A stretch of DNA of 45,210 nucleotides from an uncultured Oscillospiraceae bacterium (GTDB lineage Bacteria; Bacillota; Clostridia; Oscillospirales; Acutalibacteraceae): assembly GCA_902478605.1 (NCBI GenBank), contig CABSLQ010000021.1, forward strand, positions 1 through 45,210, in the 5' to 3' direction. The translations under genes and the position numbers were made by a program. This document shows, one piece after another, positions 15,191 to 24,144 of this stretch. The notes under the pieces are model-generated. The model did no database searches. It was not told the DNA's origin and saw only the letters and a list, made by a program, of their open reading frames with translations. Position 1 is the first letter of the stretch; every line of letters starts with the position of its first letter.

Positions 15191-15225
15191 AGCAGATAAG
15201 CCCCCTCGCGGGGCGGATTATCCGC
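15191..15225 (-). other. Imperfect hairpin in the leader of the phosphorylase gene
   Basis: AGCAGATAA...TTATCCGCT arms with an inner CCCC/GGGG stem, lying between the promoter and the start codon. The purine riboswitch core is not present, so I give no regulatory class. Confidence 0.4.
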
Positions 15226-15234
15226 TTCCGATTA

Positions 15235-15263
15235 ACGATACCAGTTTTCGGCGCATAAAGCAA
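15235..15263 (-). promoter_or_regulatory. Promoter of the purine nucleoside phosphorylase gene
   Basis: Minus strand: -35 TTGCTT (15258-15263), 17-base spacer ending in TGG (extended -10), -10 TATCGT (15235-15240). The -35 abuts the preceding terminator. Confidence 0.6.
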
Positions 15264-15300
15264 GAGGCAAACCGGTGCTGCCGGTTTGCCTCCCATGCTT
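15264..15300 (-). terminator. Terminator after the zinc-ribbon gene
   Basis: 12-base arms GAGGCAAACCGG (15264-15275) and CCGGTTTGCCTC (15281-15292) with a five-base loop. On the minus strand TTGCTTT follows, a modest T-tract. Confidence 0.75.
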
Positions 15301-15313
15301 TTTATTGGTCTTT

Positions 15314-15712
15314 TTATTCCTGCTCGTCGGTTTTCGTCTCCTCGGCGGCTGCCTTCTCAATTTTGGTGCCGCACTTTTTGCAGAACTTGGAATCGTCCGT
15401 GTTGACGGCATCGCACTGCGGGCAGCGCACAACATTGTTGTATTCGTCGATCTTCGCGCGCAGGCGGCGGGCCTTCTCATTCATCTCGTCGATCTTCGCG
15501 ATGCATTCTTCGGTCAGGGCGGACACGTCCTGGCCCGATTTGCGCCCGTCATAGACGAGACGGCCAAGGCCCTCCAGCGTGGCGGCAATGTCCTTCTCGG
15601 CCTCTGCCGCTTCCATCTTCAGCTTGGTGACCTCTACTATATCGCTGGCCTTTTTGCCCACGCACTCCGCTGCGTTTTTGCCTTTGCACAGGATTTCCTC
15701 AAACGTTGTCAT
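15314..15712 (-). CDS. Zinc-ribbon domain protein with coiled coil
   Basis: A 132-residue soluble protein. Residues about 1-90 are helical and charged (LKMEAAEAEKDIAATLEGLG, then AKIDEMNEKARRLRAKIDEY), probably a coiled coil. They are followed by a four-cysteine zinc ribbon CPQC...CKKC at about 96-113 and a Glu/Lys-rich tail. Similar small proteins are common in Clostridia and have no assigned role. It is monocistronic, with a consensus promoter at 15762-15790 and a terminator at 15264-15300. Confidence 0.8.
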   Translation of the reverse strand: MTTFEEILCKGKNAAECVGKKASDIVEVTKLKMEAAEAEKDIAATLEGLGRLVYDGRKSGQDVSALTEECIAKIDEMNEKARRLRAKIDEYNNVVRCPQCDAVNTDDSKFCKKCGTKIEKAAAEETKTDEQE

Positions 15713-15761
15713 GGTAAAAACCTGCCTTTCTCACAATCGGGTGGTTGTTTGTGTTGTTCTT

Positions 15762-15790
15762 ATTATACCGCAGCCGTGCGGGAAATGCAA
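15762..15790 (-). promoter_or_regulatory. Sigma-A promoter of the zinc-ribbon gene
   Basis: Minus strand: -35 TTGCAT (15785-15790), 17-base spacer, perfect -10 TATAAT (15762-15767). Confidence 0.78.
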
Positions 15791-16020
15791 CCGACAGACG
15801 CTTTAAGACGATGAAGACAATCTTAAGAATACGCGAACAAAGTGTGAACTCCGCATTGACGGACAAGGGCAAACGCACCTGCCTGTTTTTTACCCCCACG
15901 GCAAACCTTTCCGTGCTTTTCAGCCGTGAAAAAGAGGAGGCCGCGGACCCGCACCCGGCAGCGGGGACAACGCCGCGCCACCCGTTCTTCCGAAACCATA
16001 TTATCCCCTTGCAGCCAATG
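15791..16020. other. Non-coding stretch after the uridine-kinase-like gene
   Basis: About 230 bases (308 counting the zinc-ribbon promoter and leader) with several short inverted repeats, for example CACGGC/GCCGTG around 15893-15933 with nearby T-runs. None is a convincing terminator. No gene or known RNA is visible. Confidence 0.4.
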
Positions 16021-16974
16021 TTAATATTCGTAAATCCCGCCGCCGATGAATTCGCGCAGCAGCGTGTCCGGCGGCAAATCGTCCGCGCTCAGCGGGGCGA
16101 ACCGCTCCAGCTCGGCTTCCAGGCGGCGAATCGTCTCATACCCGGGGTGATCCGGCGCCACCTGCCGCAGCAGAGGCATCAGCTCGCCTGCAAACACGCA
16201 GGGCTCATACGCGTGGGTGGTGTCCACCACGATGTCCACCGTATCCACATAGGGGAACATATACAGGTTTTCCCCGCGCACCACCTGCTGCCACATGTGC
16301 AGCGTATTCTCCAGCGAGCTGTTGCGGAACCGGTAATCGCGCAGCAGCCGCCGCACCAGCCGGATATCCCGCCGGGCCATCACCTTCCCCTCCTTATCGT
16401 AGATGGGGGAAATGGTGTTAACAAACAGTTTTATCACATTCTGCTGGGGCAGGAACCGCTCAAACAGGGGATTGAGCGCGTGGATCCCCTCAAAGATCAC
16501 CACCGAATCGTGGGACAGGACCAGCTCGGTCGTCTCGGCGGCCGGGCGCCGGGTTTCAAAATCAAAGCGGGGCAGCGCGGCGCGGCCTTCCTTTATCAGC
16601 CGGCGCATACAGTCCTGCAGCCGGTCCAGATCGAGCGCTTCCGGCGCTTCATAGTCGAAGCTGCCGTCGGGCAGGCGGGGCGCCTGCTCCTGGCCGCGGT
16701 AAAAGTTGTCGAGCGACACGGTATGCGCATCCATACCCAATCCGCGCAGCCGGTCGCGCAGCAGCAGCGCGGTCGTGGTTTTACCCGACGAGGAGGGACC
16801 CGACTGCAGCACGATGAGCCGATCCTGCGCGCCGGTGGCAATCTGCCGCACCGCCGCATCGAGGTCGTCGGAATACCGCGCGTTTTCCTCTTCGATGAAG
16901 GCCGCGGGCTCCGTGGCGACCCGCTTATTGATCTCCTCGAGTGTCAGAACCCGTTTTGGTAAAATACGTTTCAT
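16021..16974 (-). CDS. Uridine kinase-like nucleoside kinase
   Basis: A 317-residue P-loop kinase. Walker A is GPSSSGKTT (near 59-67), followed by VSLDNFYRG, the phosphoribulokinase/uridine-kinase signature, and VVIFEGIHALNP. It resembles the C-terminal kinase half of the larger clostridial nucleoside kinases, without their N-terminal TGS/threonyl-tRNA-synthetase-like domains. It probably phosphorylates uridine or cytidine, though this subgroup may differ. Its ATG at 16974 lies 50 bases inside the end of hemZ, and the nearest good ribosome-binding site is distant, so expression is probably by coupled translation. Confidence 0.85.
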   Translation of the reverse strand: MKRILPKRVLTLEEINKRVATEPAAFIEEENARYSDDLDAAVRQIATGAQDRLIVLQSGPSSSGKTTTALLLRDRLRGLGMDAHTVSLDNFYRGQEQAPRLPDGSFDYEAPEALDLDRLQDCMRRLIKEGRAALPRFDFETRRPAAETTELVLSHDSVVIFEGIHALNPLFERFLPQQNVIKLFVNTISPIYDKEGKVMARRDIRLVRRLLRDYRFRNSSLENTLHMWQQVVRGENLYMFPYVDTVDIVVDTTHAYEPCVFAGELMPLLRQVAPDHPGYETIRRLEAELERFAPLSADDLPPDTLLREFIGGGIYEY

Positions 16975-18427
16975 AAAATTTCGTCACTTGTTCCTTCCGG
17001 GCGATCATCTCGGCAAAGCCGGCATTGTATTCATACGGGAATTTATAGTTGAATATGCGTTCGAGATAGTGGGTGCCGTACTGCTTGAGCTTGGTCACCG
17101 CGCCGGCGCCGCAGGCCAGAATGGTATGGGTCTCGTCCATAATATACACGTTATACAGGCCCTCGCGCCCCGGGCGGGCCCAGCCGACGTTTTCCTGGTT
17201 GCCCACGGTGCGGCTCTGCCGGTACAGATAATACGGTCGGTACCCCGCCGCCGGAAGCCGGTCGGCGGTCAGTCCCACCATGCGCGCGGCGTCGTCCTGT
17301 ACGCGGTAATCGGCGCGGTGCTGCACCACGAGATTGGATGCCCGCTTCATGGATAGGGTATGTACCGTTATGCTTTCCGGGGCGAGCGCCAATATACCCG
17401 ACAGCGTGCCGGCGAACCCGTCAAAATCGTCGCCCGGCAGGCCGGCGATGAGATCCGTGTTGATGTTGTCGAAGCCGCAGCGGCGCGCCGTATCGTACGC
17501 CGCATAAAACTGCTCCACCGTGTGCCGCCGCCCAATGGCCTGCAGCACGTCGTCGCGCAGCGTCTGGGGATTGATGCTCACCCGCGTCACGCCGGCGGCC
17601 CGCAGGGTGCGCAGCTTGTCCTCGGTGACGGTGTCGGGCCGGCCGGCCTCCACCGTGTATTCCCGCAGATGGGACAAATCGAAATGCGCTTCCACCGTGC
17701 GCAGCAGGAAAGCCAGCTGCTCGGCCGTCAGGGTGGTGGGCGTGCCCCCGCCGAAATACACCGTTTCGAGCCGCAGGCCCAGCGCCTTTGCCAGCGCGCC
17801 GGTATGGGCGATTTCTTTGGCGAGCAGCTCCACATATTGGGGAATCAGCCTGGCCGCCCGCTCCACCGTCTGGGACACAAAGGAGCAGTAATCGCACCGC
17901 GTGGGGCAGAAGGGGATGGAGATATACAGGCTGAAGGATTCCGGCCGGGACAGGGCGAGGATTTCGTCCTCCACGGCCAGGGTGCGGCAACACAGGGCGA
18001 GCTTTTCCGGGCTGACGAGCAGCCGGTCGCGAAAGGCGGCCGCCGCCTTTTCTTCCCCCATCTCCCGCGTGAAGCTGCGCAGCAGCTTGACCGGCCGCAC
18101 GCCGGTGATGACGCCCCACGGCGGCGCAAAGCCGAACAGCCGCACAAACAGCCGGTACAGCAGCGTCGCCAGCTGCAGCTCGCAGGCGTCCCGGTAATCG
18201 GGGCGGTCGTTCGCCACCGTGTCGGACAGCTCCTCACAAAAGTCGTCCAAACGCAGCCGGCAGGTCAGCCGGGTTTCCTCCTCCCCTTTGTCCAGGCAGG
18301 TCGACGCGATCACGCCGCCGGCCGCCTCGCCGCCGTCGGTCACCCGTATTTTTTCCTGCGGCAGAAACAGGCGGCAGATATTTTCCATTTCAAAGCGGAA
18401 CCCATGTCCGCGCATTTCCAGAATCAT
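16925..18427 (-). CDS. hemZ: Oxygen-independent coproporphyrinogen dehydrogenase-like radical SAM protein HemZ
   Basis: A 500-residue radical SAM enzyme. The cluster motif CPTRCDYC (CxxxCxxC, C174-C181) is followed by YFGGGTPTTL, VEAGRPDT, RVSINPQT and DLIAGLPGD, the HemN/HemZ pattern. About 165 residues precede the radical SAM core, as in HemZ. Classical HemN makes protoporphyrinogen; HemZ proteins in anaerobes lacking full haem synthesis may instead handle haem or another substrate, so the reaction is uncertain. The ATG at 18427 has GGAGAAG upstream; the open frame continues another 66 codons into the neighbour's gene. It follows the MBL gene by 13 bases. Confidence 0.88.
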   Translation of the reverse strand: MILEMRGHGFRFEMENICRLFLPQEKIRVTDGGEAAGGVIASTCLDKGEEETRLTCRLRLDDFCEELSDTVANDRPDYRDACELQLATLLYRLFVRLFGFAPPWGVITGVRPVKLLRSFTREMGEEKAAAAFRDRLLVSPEKLALCCRTLAVEDEILALSRPESFSLYISIPFCPTRCDYCSFVSQTVERAARLIPQYVELLAKEIAHTGALAKALGLRLETVYFGGGTPTTLTAEQLAFLLRTVEAHFDLSHLREYTVEAGRPDTVTEDKLRTLRAAGVTRVSINPQTLRDDVLQAIGRRHTVEQFYAAYDTARRCGFDNINTDLIAGLPGDDFDGFAGTLSGILALAPESITVHTLSMKRASNLVVQHRADYRVQDDAARMVGLTADRLPAAGYRPYYLYRQSRTVGNQENVGWARPGREGLYNVYIMDETHTILACGAGAVTKLKQYGTHYLERIFNYKFPYEYNAGFAEMIARKEQVTKFYETYFTKTGSDTRGDQ

Positions 18428-18440
18428 GGTTCTTCTCCGT

Positions 18441-19064
18441 TTATATCCCCGCCATCCAGGGGTTATACCGCCGCTCCCGCGACAGGGTGGTGGCCGGACC
18501 GTGGCCGGGATACACGGCGTAATCGTCCGGCAGCTCCGCCAGCCGCCGCAGCGAGGCGCGCATGGCCGCTGCGTCCCCGCCGGGAAAATCGGTGCGGCCC
18601 TCGCCGTCCATGAAAAGGGTGTCACCCGAAAAGATCACACCGTCCGCCAGAAAGCAGACGCTCCCCGGCGTGTGTCCCGGCGTGTGCAGCACGGTGAGCT
18701 TCAGCTGCCCCGCCTCCACCGTGTCGCCCTCCGTCAGCAGCCGGCCGGCCGACAGCGCATACCGCCGCCCGGGCATGAACAGCGCCAGCAGGCTGCGCGC
18801 CGGATTGGTCAGGGCGGCGGCATCCGCCTCGTGCACCGACAGCCCGGCCCCGGTGGCCTCCATCACCTCGCGCGCCGCGAGCATGTGATCAAAGTGCACA
18901 TGGGTCAGCAGCACCTGCCGCACCTGCACGCCCGCCTTTTCCGCTTCGCCGAGAATGCGGCCGGCCTCGGCCCCCGGGTCGATGACCACCGCCTGCTTGT
19001 CCTCTTCCCAGGCCAGATAGCAATTGGTTTCCAGCTCCCCGACCGGTATGGTACGGATCTCCAT
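18441..19064 (-). CDS. MBL-fold metallo-hydrolase (glyoxalase II-like)
   Basis: A 207-residue metallo-beta-lactamase-fold hydrolase. The metal site THVHFDH (H55, H57, D59, H60) is complete, with further ligands in HTPGHTPGS, FSGDTLF and PGHGP. The substrate is unknown; hydroxyacyl-thiol hydrolase activity is the usual guess for this group. It lies four bases after dtd and 13 before hemZ, in the conserved clostridial order relA-dtd-MBL-hemZ. Confidence 0.92.
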   Translation of the reverse strand: MEIRTIPVGELETNCYLAWEEDKQAVVIDPGAEAGRILGEAEKAGVQVRQVLLTHVHFDHMLAAREVMEATGAGLSVHEADAAALTNPARSLLALFMPGRRYALSAGRLLTEGDTVEAGQLKLTVLHTPGHTPGSVCFLADGVIFSGDTLFMDGEGRTDFPGGDAAAMRASLRRLAELPDDYAVYPGHGPATTLSRERRYNPWMAGI

Positions 19065-19068
19065 GGCA

Positions 19069-19527
19069 CTAACTCCTTTTTATCCAATCCTTCGTATCCA
19101 GCAGAATGGTCACCGGCCCGTCGTTGACAAGCGCCACCTGCATATCGGCGCCGAACTGCCCCGTCTGCACGTCGGCCACCCCTTGGGCGCGCAACCCTTC
19201 GACCACCGCGTCAAACAGGGGAAGCGCCTGTTCCGGCCGGGCCGCGCCGAGGAAATCGGGCCGCCGCCCGTGCCGCGTATCGGCGCACAGGGTGAACTGC
19301 GACACGGCGAGCACCGCGCCGCCCACGTCCAGCACCGAAAGGCCGAACTTCCCGTCCCGGTCGAAAACGCGCAGCTGCGCCGCTTTGCGGGCGAGCAGGG
19401 CCGCCTCCTCCGGCGTGTCCTCCGTCGTCACCCCGACAAGCAGCAGCACGCCCGGCCCGATGGAGGCGATCGTCTCCCCCTCCACCGTCACCGAGGCGGA
19501 ACGCACGCGCTGGTATACGGCTTTCAT
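19069..19527 (-). CDS. dtd: D-aminoacyl-tRNA deacylase
   Basis: A 152-residue DTD starting MKAVYQRVRSASVTVEG. The two catalytic signatures SQFTL (near 76) and NDGPVT (near 135; usually NxGP) are present. It removes D-amino acids and glycine mischarged onto tRNA as a homodimer. It lies 33 bases after relA, the usual neighbour, and is four bases from the MBL gene. Confidence 0.97.
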   Translation of the reverse strand: MKAVYQRVRSASVTVEGETIASIGPGVLLLVGVTTEDTPEEAALLARKAAQLRVFDRDGKFGLSVLDVGGAVLAVSQFTLCADTRHGRRPDFLGAARPEQALPLFDAVVEGLRAQGVADVQTGQFGADMQVALVNDGPVTILLDTKDWIKRS

Positions 19528-19560
19528 AGGCCTGTACCCCTTTCTGCGGATATTGTGCGG

Positions 19561-21765
19561 TTATACGCCGCTGCGCTCCACCGATTCCACGCCGGGAATC
19601 TTCAGCAGGCGGTTGACCACGCTCTGCAGATGGTCGAGGCTGTTGACACCGACCGTCAGGCTCATAGAGGCATAGTCGTCCTGCGGTTCGCGGGCGTTGA
19701 TGGCGTGGATCATCACGTGCATGGACGCCAGCTGGTTCGTTACGTCGGCGAGCAGGGCGTGCCGGTTGTGCGCGGTGAGATGGATGGTGGCCTTGAACTC
19801 CTGCCTGATGTCGTTTTCCCAGTGCACATGCACCCATCGGTCGGGCTCCGCCGCTTCTTCGATGACGCGGGGAACGTTGACGCAGTCCCGCTTGTGTATG
19901 GACACGCCGTAGCCCCGCGTGATAAAACCGATGATCGGATCCCCCGGCACCGGGTTGCAGCAGCGGGCAAATTTGACCAGGCAGTTGTCCATGCCGTCGA
20001 TGATAACGCCGCCGTTGTTGTGATGCTTGGCCGGCGCCGTGACCAGCTTTTCGGGCGGTACCGTTTCCTCCGCCTTGGCGATTTTTAGATAATCCTCCTT
20101 CATCCGGGGGATGATGCGGGAAAGCAGCACGCCGCCGTAGCCGATCGCGGCGTAAAAGTCGTCCAGCGTCGCGCAGTGCTGCTTTTTGCTCTGCGCCAGG
20201 AGGAATTCCTGCATTTTATCCTCGGGCAGCCGGATATAATTCCGGTTCAGCTCGCGCTCGAGGTCGGCGCGGCCCTGCTGAATATTCTCGTCCCGGCGCT
20301 CGTTCTTGAACCAGGCGCGGATCTTGTTGCGCGCCTCGCCCGTGCGCACGATATTCAGCCAGTCGCGGCTCGGCCCGTGACCGGGCGCGGAGGTGGTGAG
20401 CACCTCCACGATTTCGCCCGTCTTGACCTGATAATCGAGCGGGACGATGCGGCCGTCCACCTTGGCGCCCACCATGCGGTTGCCCACGGCCGAATGAATG
20501 GCATAGGCGAAATCGATCACCGTCGCGCCCACCGGCAGGGTGATGACGTCCCCCTTGGGGGTGAAGACAAAGACGTCGTCGCTGGAGAGATCCGTCTTGA
20601 TGCTGCGCACGATATCCTCGGCGTCGTCCACGTCCTTCTGGTTCTCGATGAACTGCCGCACCCAGGCAAGGCGCTCCTCCAGCTTGTCCTTGCGCTGGAT
20701 GCCCAGCTTGTATTTCCAGTGGGCGGCGATGCCGTATTCCGCCGTGTAATGCATCTCCCAGGTGCGGATCTGCACCTCAAAGGGGATTTTCTCCTTGCTG
20801 ATGACGGTGGTGTGCAGCGACTGGTACATGTTGGATTTCGGCGTGGAAATATAGTCCTTGAAGCGGTTGGGGATGGGGCGGAACATGTCGTGGATGATGC
20901 CCAGCACGTTGTAGCAGTCGTTGACCGTATCCACGATGACCCGCACCGCGTAAATATCGTAAATCTCTTCAAAGGCCTTTCCCTGCATGAACATCTTGCG
21001 GTAAATGCCGGTGATGCTCTTGATGCGGCCCGCCACATACGGGTGCAGATCGAATTCCGCCAGCCGTTTCCGGATACGCTCCTGTATGCTCTCGAGGAAG
21101 GCGTTGCGCTCCCCTTCCCGCAGGGCGAGCGCCTCCTCGATCTCGTGATACGCGACATTGTCCAGAATGCGCAGCGAGAGATCCTCCAGCTCCTCCTTGA
21201 CGGCGCGAATACCGAGCCGGTGGGCGAGAGGGGCGAAAATGTCCATGGTTTCCTTCGCCTTGTCCCGCTGCTTCTGCGGATCCCAGGCGGCGGCGGTACG
21301 CATGTTGTGCAGCCGGTCGGCCAGTTTGATGATGATGACGCGGATGTCCTGAGACATGGCCAGCAGCATCTTGCGCACGTTTTCCGCCTGCTGCTCCTCC
21401 CGGGTGGAAAAGGGGATTTTATTGAGCTTGGTCACCCCGTCCACCAAGTTGGCCACCTCGGTGCCGAACTGCTTTTTCACATCGGCCAGCTCGACGGCGG
21501 TATCCTCCACCACGTCGTGGAGGATGGCCCCCACGATGGTTTCGCTGTCCATCCCCAGGTCCACTAGGATGCAGGCCACCTGCAGCGGGTGGCAGACGTA
21601 TTCCTCCCCCGAATGCCGGCGCTGTCCCTCATGCGCCCGGCAGGCGAGCTGAATGGCCCGATCCACCGCGTCCAAATCGTACTGTTTTTCGCTTTTCATA
21701 ATGCGGCGCTTGAGTTCGACAATCACGTCTTCCGCCCGCAGCTCCGCGCCCATTTGTCGATCCAT
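19561..21765 (-). CDS. relA: Bifunctional (p)ppGpp synthetase/hydrolase Rel
   Basis: A 734-residue long RSH protein. It has a hydrolase HD domain (H59, then LHDVVEDT with HD at 83-84, and KLADRLHNMRT), a synthetase domain (SITGIYRKM, RFKDYISTPKSNMYQSLH, EYGIAAHWKYK), a TGS domain (VFTPKGDVITLPVGATVIDF, about 400-465), a zinc-finger-like CCNPVPGDPI region and a C-terminal ACT domain. The intact HD residues indicate both synthesis and hydrolysis. The usual NGYQSLHT reads NMYQSLHT here, a small deviation. It lies 25 bases after recJ. Confidence 0.97.
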   Translation of the reverse strand: MDRQMGAELRAEDVIVELKRRIMKSEKQYDLDAVDRAIQLACRAHEGQRRHSGEEYVCHPLQVACILVDLGMDSETIVGAILHDVVEDTAVELADVKKQFGTEVANLVDGVTKLNKIPFSTREEQQAENVRKMLLAMSQDIRVIIIKLADRLHNMRTAAAWDPQKQRDKAKETMDIFAPLAHRLGIRAVKEELEDLSLRILDNVAYHEIEEALALREGERNAFLESIQERIRKRLAEFDLHPYVAGRIKSITGIYRKMFMQGKAFEEIYDIYAVRVIVDTVNDCYNVLGIIHDMFRPIPNRFKDYISTPKSNMYQSLHTTVISKEKIPFEVQIRTWEMHYTAEYGIAAHWKYKLGIQRKDKLEERLAWVRQFIENQKDVDDAEDIVRSIKTDLSSDDVFVFTPKGDVITLPVGATVIDFAYAIHSAVGNRMVGAKVDGRIVPLDYQVKTGEIVEVLTTSAPGHGPSRDWLNIVRTGEARNKIRAWFKNERRDENIQQGRADLERELNRNYIRLPEDKMQEFLLAQSKKQHCATLDDFYAAIGYGGVLLSRIIPRMKEDYLKIAKAEETVPPEKLVTAPAKHHNNGGVIIDGMDNCLVKFARCCNPVPGDPIIGFITRGYGVSIHKRDCVNVPRVIEEAAEPDRWVHVHWENDIRQEFKATIHLTAHNRHALLADVTNQLASMHVMIHAINAREPQDDYASMSLTVGVNSLDHLQSVVNRLLKIPGVESVERSGV

Positions 21766-21790
21766 GCAACATTCCGGCCTTTCTATCCCG

Positions 21791-23830
21791 TTACCCTATG
21801 TTCCGCAGCCGCCGCATCAGCGGCGTGGCCTCCAGCTCGGCCTTTCCCTGCACCGGCAGCACCTTCAGGGACAGACGCCCGCCCTGATCTTCCAGCGCGA
21901 TGAGTCCCGCCTGCCGGAACACCTCCAGTGCCAGGCACAGCGGCAAAAACTCCATCGGCTCGCCGTCGGCCGCCGCATGGGCCAGCTGCTCAAGCGTCCC
22001 GGTCCAATCGCCGGCGCGGCGCAGAGCCCGATACAGCCGCCCGCACAGCTCTCTGTCCGGGATCTGCTCCTCCGGCGGCAGCCACTCGCCCCGGCAGAGC
22101 CGTGCGTATCCGTCCAGCGCCGCGATCAGCTTCTCCTGATCGGTGTCGGCATACCGCATATCCTGGATAATGGCCGTCACCTGGGTCTGCCCGTGAAATT
22201 CACTTTTGTCCAGCGTCACCGCCAGATGATATACCGCCCCAATCTGCACGGGGCATTCCTCTTTGGTTGTATGAAATTTCAGCGCCCGTATCTGGGTACC
22301 GTCCCGCTCAAAGGTCAGGCGCAGATGCTTATCCTGCCCGATTGGCACGATCGACTGCAGCCGCATCTGATACAGGCCGAAAACCGGCGCGGCATTGCCC
22401 GTCCCGCAGGGTTCCAGCGCCGCGAGCAGATCGAGCTTTTCCCCGTCGATCTGCGACGGGCGCATGCGGAAATCAATATGCAGCTCGGCCACCGGCATCA
22501 CCGGGCAAACCTGCGCAGCGTAGGCGTTGATTTTCTCCCGGAAGCCTTCCACCCTGCCCGCCTCCAGCGTCAATCCCGCCGCCAGCGCGTGTCCGCCGTA
22601 GGCGGTCAGCTCTTCCCGGCAGGCGCGCAGCGCCTCAAACAGCGGGAAGCCCGGCAGGCTGCGTCCGGAGCCCCGGGCCGCGCCGTCCTGCACCGTCAGC
22701 ACGATGCAGGGCCGGCCGAACCGTTCGAGCAGGCGGGAGGCGAGAATGCCGAGCACCCCCGGATGCCAGCCTTCCCCCTGCACGACGAGCACCCGATCGT
22801 CCAGCAAGGCCGGCTGCTGCCGCAGAGCCGCAAGAATCTGTTCAAGAATGGCGGCCTCGGTTGTCTGCCGCTGCATATTGAGCCGCTGGATCTCTTCGGC
22901 AAGGGACAGAGCCTGCGCATCGTCCTGCGCCAGCAGCAGTTGTGCCGCCTTCTCCGGGCTGCCCATGCGTCCCGCCGCGTTCAGGCGGGGCGACAGGGTA
23001 AAAACCGCCGAGGTGGCGGTGATTTTCTTATCCTTTATACCGGCGACCTCCGCCAGCCGGGCGAGGCCAGGTCGCCGCCGCGCATTCAGCACGCGCAGAC
23101 CCGCGCGCACCAGCCGGCGGTTCTCGCCCCGCAGCGGCATTACATCGGCCAGGGTGCCCAGGGCCACCAGATCGCCGTAATCCTCCAGCAAGGCATCCAC
23201 GTCGCCGTCCAGCGCACACAGCAGCTTAAACGCCACGCCGACCCCCGCATATTCTTTGAACTGGCTGCCGCAGTCGTCCCGGTGCGGATCCACCACAGCC
23301 ACCGCGGCGGGCAGCGTTTCCTGCGGCTGATGGTGGTCGGTGATGATCACCTCCATGCCGCGGGACGCGGCATAGGCCGCCTCTTCGCATGCGGCAATGC
23401 CGTTATCCACCGTGACGAGGAGGCGCACCCCCTGTTCGGCCAGCCGATCGATGGCCTCGCGGTGCAGGCCATAGCCCTCTCCTTCCCGTTCGGGAATGTA
23501 ATACACCACGTCGGCACCCCGTCCGGCCAGATACTGGTACAGCAAGGCGGTGGCAGTTACGCCGTCCGCGTCATAATCGCCGTAAACCGCAATGCGTTCA
23601 TACTCGTCGATGGCACGCTGCAGGCGTTCCACCGCCAGATCCATGTCCGCAAAGGCAAAGGGATCGTCCTCCAGCTCCCCGTCGATCAGAAAGTCGGCCG
23701 CTTCCTCCGGCGTGGTTATGCCCCGCGTGGTGAGCAGCAGCGCCAGAAAGGGATGCATTTCGCATGCCTGTGCCAGTTCGGCCGCCAGCGCGCCGTCCGG
23801 TTCGGATACAATCCATCGTTTGACCTGCAT
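21791..23830 (-). CDS. recJ: Single-stranded-DNA-specific exonuclease RecJ
   Basis: A 679-residue 5'-3' exonuclease of the DHH family. Metal-binding motifs are visible in order: VYGDYDADG (82-90), VTVDNGIA (near 144), ITDHHQ (near 168) and, in the DHHA1 half, SGRSLPGF and GGHALAAG. A C-terminal OB-type region follows. It acts in recombination and mismatch repair. It is the first gene of the recJ-relA-dtd-MBL-hemZ-kinase run; the apt gene often found between recJ and relA is absent. AAAGGAGG precedes the ATG. Confidence 0.96.
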   Translation of the reverse strand: MQVKRWIVSEPDGALAAELAQACEMHPFLALLLTTRGITTPEEAADFLIDGELEDDPFAFADMDLAVERLQRAIDEYERIAVYGDYDADGVTATALLYQYLAGRGADVVYYIPEREGEGYGLHREAIDRLAEQGVRLLVTVDNGIAACEEAAYAASRGMEVIITDHHQPQETLPAAVAVVDPHRDDCGSQFKEYAGVGVAFKLLCALDGDVDALLEDYGDLVALGTLADVMPLRGENRRLVRAGLRVLNARRRPGLARLAEVAGIKDKKITATSAVFTLSPRLNAAGRMGSPEKAAQLLLAQDDAQALSLAEEIQRLNMQRQTTEAAILEQILAALRQQPALLDDRVLVVQGEGWHPGVLGILASRLLERFGRPCIVLTVQDGAARGSGRSLPGFPLFEALRACREELTAYGGHALAAGLTLEAGRVEGFREKINAYAAQVCPVMPVAELHIDFRMRPSQIDGEKLDLLAALEPCGTGNAAPVFGLYQMRLQSIVPIGQDKHLRLTFERDGTQIRALKFHTTKEECPVQIGAVYHLAVTLDKSEFHGQTQVTAIIQDMRYADTDQEKLIAALDGYARLCRGEWLPPEEQIPDRELCGRLYRALRRAGDWTGTLEQLAHAAADGEPMEFLPLCLALEVFRQAGLIALEDQGGRLSLKVLPVQGKAELEATPLMRRLRNIG

Positions 23831-23895
23831 AACCGCCGCCTCCTTTCCCGGTTTTCCGAATGCCTATCTCATCTTCTATATATACGCAGTATTTT

Positions 23896-23924
23896 ATTTT
23901 ATCATTTTTCCGTCCAATATTCAA
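23896..23924 (-). promoter_or_regulatory. Sigma-A promoter of the recJ-relA operon
   Basis: Minus strand: -35 TTGAAT (23919-23924), 17-base spacer, -10 TAAAAT (23896-23901), 66 bases before the recJ start. Confidence 0.72.
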
Positions 23925-24023
23925 CACGTTTCCCATAAATGCCCCATGGCATCGGGCCATCCCCCGCTCCGCTGGGGTTTTATTTATCTAAAGCAGTGCA
24001 CACCATAACATTAAACAAAAAAG

Positions 24024-24052
24024 TTGACAAAATAAAGAACTTATGATATTAT
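24024..24052 (+). promoter_or_regulatory. Near-consensus sigma-A promoter of the secreted protein gene
   Basis: -35 TTGACA (24024-24029, perfect), 17-base spacer, -10 TATTAT (24047-24052), in an A/T-rich stretch. It is the strongest-looking promoter in the window. Confidence 0.85.
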
Positions 24053-24144
24053 TTTTTGTGTAAGTATGGAAAACAGGGAGTTCCCCCTGTGCAATTAATT
24101 TTCAAGTTATGGCACGATTGTGTTGAAAGAAGGGTGGATACAGA

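Noticed and set aside
15191..15225. Leader hairpin of the phosphorylase gene as a purine riboswitch
   Set aside because: The conserved three-way junction and loop sequences of the purine aptamer are absent; only a simple hairpin is visible.
1..23830. Single giant operon because all genes share one strand
   Set aside because: Several strong internal terminators and promoters (for example 1971, 8942, 10754, 12557, 15235, 15762) divide the block into many transcription units.
21653..23938. Plus-strand open frame of 761 codons
   Set aside because: Antisense to recJ over its whole length, low-complexity Arg/Gln/Pro-rich translation, no initiation signal.
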